Assembly (NCBI RefSeq): GCF_009856415.1
Contig: NZ_WMEZ01000009.1
Location: forward strand, 1-64,000
Origin: Halobacillus litoralis
Lineage (GTDB): Bacteria > Bacillota > Bacilli > Bacillales > Halobacillaceae
Direction: 5' to 3'
Length of the DNA: 64,000 nucleotides
In this document: piece after piece, positions 60,694-64,000 of the stretch
How positions within the stretch are numbered: the stretch's first letter is position 1
Layout: each line of letters begins with the position of its first letter
Made by a program: the position numbers and the translations under genes
Notes under the pieces: generated by a model
What the model was told of the DNA's origin: nothing
Database searches by the model: none
What the model saw: only the letters and a program-made list of their open reading frames with translations

Positions 60694-62136
60694 TTAGGCG
60701 GTTTGTTTCAGATCTTCTTCTAATGGAATATCCTTCTGTAATCCGCGGCGGGCGGCTATGATGAAGGCTGTAACAACCGCAACAGTGCCGAGGGCTGCAA
60801 CGATGTAGGAAACATTCAGGGCCAGACCGAATCCGATCGGCGCGTTCAAGATATAGGTGAAAGTCGCCATGGTCATGAACGTTGCAGGTACGGCTGCGAT
60901 AAAGTAATTTTTACGTGACAGGAACAAGTACATCGCTCCTACCCAAAGCGCGATGACGGCTGTCGATTGGTTCGCCCAGGAGAAGTATCTCCACAGCAAA
61001 GTGAAATCGATGCGTGTCAGTGCGAATGAGATGACGAACAATGGAAGGGCAACCCATACACGACTCATGATTTTCTTTTGTGGAACTTTAATATAATCCG
61101 CAATGATCATACGTGCGCTTCGGAAAGCTGTATCGCCTGATGTGATTGGCAAAATGATGACACCTAGTACAGCCAGTGTACCCCCGACGGCACCAAGCAT
61201 AGCGATTGAAACTTCACTGACGACAGCTGCTGGTCCACCGCTTGCAAGGATTTCATTTAATCCTGCAGAACCGTTGAACAAGCTCATAGCCGCAGCAGCC
61301 CAGATCATGGCAATGATACCTTCAGCAATCATCATTCCGTAAAAAATCCGACGTCCTTGTTTTTCCCTTTGTGTCGTTCTTGAGATGATAGGGGTTTGTG
61401 TCGCATGAAATCCTGACAGAGCACCACAAGAAATCGTTAAGAACAATAGTGGAAATATCGGTGCGTTATCCGGATGCATATTCGTAAATGACAATTCTGG
61501 GATTGGTGCTCCTGTTACGACGAGAGATACGCCGACTCCAATCGCACTGATGAGTAATAGAGCTCCGAAAATCGGATAAAACCGTCCGATAATTTTATCA
61601 ATCGGAAGCATTGTTGCTAGCAAATAGTAAGCAAAAATCACAAGCAGAATGACAGGAAGAGCCAGCCAGCTGCTCGTCATGTTGTGTAATAGATCGGCAG
61701 GTGCTGTAACAAATACAGTTCCTACAAGGACTAGCAAAAGAATCGCAAACGCATTGACCACGTGCTTCATCACTTTCCCTAAAAACTTCCCTGCAAGTTC
61801 AGGCAGGTGGGCGCCACGGTTACGGATGGAAATCATCCCTGTTAAATAATCGTGGACAGCACCCGCAAAAATAGCTCCGAACACAATCCATAGAAAAGCG
61901 ACAGGTCCATATAAAGCTCCAAGAATAGGACCGAAAATAGGACCTACCCCTGCGATGTTCAAGAGCTGGATTAAAGCATTCTTTTTCTCTCCCATCGGCA
62001 GGTAATCGACACCATCACCATGAGAATAGGCAGGCGTTTCACGTCCTGTGTTGACACCGAACGTTTTTTCAACATATTTACCGTACGTAAGATAACCGAC
62101 AATTAAAAGTGCAATACTCACTAGAAAAGTAATCAT
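60694..62136 (-). CDS. cstA: CstA-family transporter (putative pyruvate/peptide uptake)
   Basis: 480 residues, about 12-14 membrane helices. CstA core: GPIFGPILGALYGPVAFLWIVFGAIFAGAVHDY, GALSGFHATQTPIISR, ITSGDTAFRSARMIIADY. It is the short form (E. coli CstA is about 700 aa). BtsT/YjiY and CstA of this family carry pyruvate or peptides, and BtsT is controlled by a LytS-LytTR pair, as here. GGAGG ribosome site. Two cre sites and a phased repeat upstream indicate catabolite repression plus two-component activation. Confidence 0.88.
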   Translation of the reverse strand: MITFLVSIALLIVGYLTYGKYVEKTFGVNTGRETPAYSHGDGVDYLPMGEKKNALIQLLNIAGVGPIFGPILGALYGPVAFLWIVFGAIFAGAVHDYLTGMISIRNRGAHLPELAGKFLGKVMKHVVNAFAILLLVLVGTVFVTAPADLLHNMTSSWLALPVILLVIFAYYLLATMLPIDKIIGRFYPIFGALLLISAIGVGVSLVVTGAPIPELSFTNMHPDNAPIFPLLFLTISCGALSGFHATQTPIISRTTQREKQGRRIFYGMMIAEGIIAMIWAAAAMSLFNGSAGLNEILASGGPAAVVSEVSIAMLGAVGGTLAVLGVIILPITSGDTAFRSARMIIADYIKVPQKKIMSRVWVALPLFVISFALTRIDFTLLWRYFSWANQSTAVIALWVGAMYLFLSRKNYFIAAVPATFMTMATFTYILNAPIGFGLALNVSYIVAALGTVAVVTAFIIAARRGLQKDIPLEEDLKQTA

Positions 62137-62162
62137 TGTGAATCCTCCTTTTCGCGTTCGTC

Positions 62163-62176
62163 TGTAATCGCTTACA
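62163..62176 (-). promoter_or_regulatory. cre site 1 of cstA
   Basis: TGTAATCGCTTACA fits the CcpA operator consensus TGWAANCGNTNWCA at every position. It lies about 27-40 bp before the cstA start, just downstream of a TATATT -10-like element. Confidence 0.8.
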
Positions 62177-62188
62177 TGTAATATATCA

Positions 62189-62202
62189 AGAGAACGCTTA
62201 CA
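62189..62202 (-). promoter_or_regulatory. cre site 2 of cstA
   Basis: On the complement TGTAAGCGTTCTCT, one mismatch (last base) to the cre consensus, 26 bp upstream of cre site 1. Confidence 0.6.
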
Positions 62203-62216
62203 AAAGAGGGTTTTCT

Positions 62217-62249
62217 GTTCAACATGTCAGGATTTATGTTCAAGATGTC
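62217..62249 (-). promoter_or_regulatory. LytTR-type direct repeat operator upstream of cstA
   Basis: GTTCAACATGTC at 62217-62228 and GTTCAAGATGTC at 62238-62249, exactly 21 bp apart, 81 bp and more before the cstA start and next to the LytTR gene. LytTR regulators bind direct half-sites 21 bp apart (two helical turns). Confidence 0.7.
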
Positions 62250-62276
62250 GAAATAAAGGATTGAAATACAACTGGA

Positions 62277-63005
62277 TTACAACTCCAGCTTTTTTCGTAA
62301 TTCCTTCACATAGTTTCGGCTGACGGAAAGCTTCTCTTCCGTTTCCTGGAGTTCCAACTGATAAGCCCCATTGAACCAAGGAGTTAACCTGTGGACGTAA
62401 TCCAAGTTCACGAGGTAACTTTTATGGATCCGGAAAAAAGAAAAACCTTGAAGACGCTGCTCCACATCTTTGAGAGCATCCCTCGTTTCATAGACCTTTT
62501 GTTTGCCGACAATCTTGGTGACACGGTCCTCTCTATGGACATACATAATTTCTGAGGGATCAAGATATTCAATCGTGTCTTCCACTTCTACCGCCAATTT
62601 GGAAGGAGGATAGGCGGTCCTCTCCTCCGCCGGCGCAAATTTCTTCTCGATTCTTTCCACCGTTTCACTCAACTGTTCTTCATCAAAAGGTTTGAGCAAG
62701 TAATCGATGGCCTTCTGACGAAACGCTTCGACCGCAAAATCCGGATACGCGGTGGCAAAGACGATCTCCGGGACCTTCTTGAGCTCTTGGACCGCCTTCG
62801 CTACCGCCATTCCATCCATCTTCGGCATCTCCACATCCAGAAAAAGAACATCAGGCTGAAGCTTTAACGTCTGCATGACGGCTTCATCACCTGACCCCGC
62901 TTCTCCTACGACTTCGATGCCTTCATAAGGTTCGAGCAAAAAATTCAATTCTTCTCGACTAAAGCGCTCATCATCGACGATGAGCACTGTAATTTTTGCG
63001 TTCAT
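62277..63005 (-). CDS. LytTR-family response regulator
   Basis: 242 residues. Receiver domain with acidic pocket VDDER, phosphorylated Asp in LFLDVEMPKMDG, Thr in FATAYPD and Lys in YLLKPFD. C-terminal LytTR DNA-binding domain (about 140-242): EIMYVHREDRVTKI, FFRIHKSYLVNLDYV, NGAYQLEL, VSRNYVKELRKKL. Start overlaps the kinase stop (ATGA). Probably activates cstA through the repeat at 62217-62249. Confidence 0.93.
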   Translation of the reverse strand: MNAKITVLIVDDERFSREELNFLLEPYEGIEVVGEAGSGDEAVMQTLKLQPDVLFLDVEMPKMDGMAVAKAVQELKKVPEIVFATAYPDFAVEAFRQKAIDYLLKPFDEEQLSETVERIEKKFAPAEERTAYPPSKLAVEVEDTIEYLDPSEIMYVHREDRVTKIVGKQKVYETRDALKDVEQRLQGFSFFRIHKSYLVNLDYVHRLTPWFNGAYQLELQETEEKLSVSRNYVKELRKKLEL

Positions 63006-64000
63006 GACCCTGTCTCCTTTTCATGATGAGGAACCGTAAATGCAATCGTTGTCCCCTGTCCTTGTTCACTCCTAATTTGCAGCTTCGCACTCTTTCCGTG
63101 CATGTATTCTAAACGTTTGTTGACATTATATAACCCGAACCCTGTCCCACTTTCAGATGTGACCGATTGTTCACCCAATGTGCGTAATCTCATCGGCTCA
63201 ATCCCTTTTCCGTTATCCGCTACACTAATGTTGACGTTATCTCCATCTCTACAGATACGAATCGTAATTTCCGATCCACCATCTCGGTCCTTAATTCCAT
63301 GCTTGATGCTGTTCTCGACCAGGGGCTGTAGGGTTAAGGGCGCGATTCGTGCGGATAATGCGGATTCATCAACATCATAGTGAACATGCAGTCGATCGAC
63401 GAAACGCGTCTCTTCAATAAGAAGATAAGACTTTACATGTTTCAGCTCTTCTTTTAAAGACGTCCAGGTTTTGGTGGTCGCCCCCAGGTTTTGCCTGAAG
63501 AACTTAGAAAGCGCAATAAGCAACGCTCTCGCCCGGTCGGGTTCCGTGCGGGTCAACGAAACGATGACATTTAACGAATTAAACAAAAAGTGCGGATTAA
63601 CTTGTGCCTGCAGGGCCTTTACTTCCGCTTCCCGTGCGAGCTCCTGCGCTTTTTCAGCATCCGCAAGCTCCAACTGCTGACTAAGGAGAGCGCTCAACCC
63701 TTGGATCAATTCCAATAGAACATTCGAAATTTCTTTTTGTGATGAAACGTAAAACTTCAGAGTTCCGACCACTTCCTGACGTTTCTTCAATGGAACGATG
63801 ACCGCTGCCCCAAGCGGACAATCCGGCTGTTGGCATTGAATCTCTTCATGCCTGACTACAACACGGTTTCCTGTCTCAATGACTTCACGAGTGGCGTCCG
63901 TTTGAATCTGCTCTCCCGCCTTATGATGGTCATCGGCCTGTCCGACATGAGCAAGAATTCTTTGTTTATCAGTCATGGAAATTGCACTCACTTGAACTTC
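63002..64000 (-). CDS. LytS/BtsS-type sensor histidine kinase (C-terminal part, truncated by window)
   Basis: At least 330 residues visible; the frame is open to the window end, so the N-terminus (normally a 5TM-LYT membrane domain) lies outside. Visible: a GAF-like domain with a C-x4-C-P motif (IQCQQPDCPLGAAVIVPL), then the His_kinase core with the phospho-His in LQAQVNPHFLFNSLNVI, N box LVENSIKHGI and G boxes VADNGKGI and GTGFGLYNVNKRL. Transcribed just before the LytTR gene. Confidence 0.9.
   Translation of the reverse strand, partial: EVQVSAISMTDKQRILAHVGQADDHHKAGEQIQTDATREVIETGNRVVVRHEEIQCQQPDCPLGAAVIVPLKKRQEVVGTLKFYVSSQKEISNVLLELIQGLSALLSQQLELADAEKAQELAREAEVKALQAQVNPHFLFNSLNVIVSLTRTEPDRARALLIALSKFFRQNLGATTKTWTSLKEELKHVKSYLLIEETRFVDRLHVHYDVDESALSARIAPLTLQPLVENSIKHGIKDRDGGSEITIRICRDGDNVNISVADNGKGIEPMRLRTLGEQSVTSESGTGFGLYNVNKRLEYMHGKSAKLQIRSEQGQGTTIAFTVPHHEKETGS

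Overview
The window looks like chromosomal DNA of a spore-forming, salt-adapted member of the Bacillaceae; a Halobacillus-like genus is my best guess, unproven. Reasons: the full stressosome/SigB operon in Bacillus order, an alr-mazE-mazF block beside it, the spore genes cmpA and a yppG-like gene, Bacillus-type Shine-Dalgarno sequences, and two BCCT betaine-type transporters.

Layout. 1-1544 (minus): the 5' end of a 16S rRNA gene preceded by twelve tRNA genes and a strong SigA promoter. 1649-17863 (mostly minus) is the conserved Bacillus core: SprT-like metalloprotease, cmpA, Tex, rsbX-sigB-rsbW-rsbV-rsbU-rsbT-rsbS-rsbR, mazF-mazE, alr, a lipoprotein, nnr, acpS, a divergent rhomboid protease and cshA. 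18084-34645: transporters and household enzymes (EamA, DegV, MFS, esterase, glutaredoxin, two SDR proteins), an ABC-F protein with a leader-peptide/attenuator region, two lipid-kinase-like proteins and a mepR-mepA-like pair. 35001-38856: a luciferase-like oxidoreductase and a BMP lipoprotein paired with a chemoreceptor. 39903-44361: a YnjBCD-type ABC transporter tightly overlapped with a TVP38/DedA-family gene. 44609-51696: SelD-type FAD oxidoreductase, thioredoxin, PopT (DUF368) and two BCCT transporters. 51753-52983: a pheromone-receptor/peptide pair resembling AimR-AimP. 53351-60442: small metabolic and stress genes. 60694-64000: a CstA-family transporter with a LytS/LytTR two-component system, the kinase running off the window end.

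Regulation. I read SigB-type promoters (GTTTWW, 13-14 bp spacer, GGGWAW or close) in front of rsbR, rsbV, both BCCT genes, an ohr gene, a small GNAT gene and a yhfK-like SDR gene. The window therefore holds the general-stress regulator and a local set of likely targets. cstA has two cre sites and a 21-bp-phased direct repeat typical of LytTR regulators.

Most unusual content: (i) the AimR-like receptor, which seems to lack the N-terminal DNA-binding domain, with a 43-residue exported-peptide gene directly downstream and no prophage around it; (ii) a family of at least six intergenic repeats with related inverted ends and a hairpin core, two of them large composites of the same architecture; (iii) a phased palindrome array at 4567-4687; (iv) an intact ICEBs1-type attachment sequence in tRNA-Leu(GAG). 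I found no CRISPR array, prophage or transposase gene.
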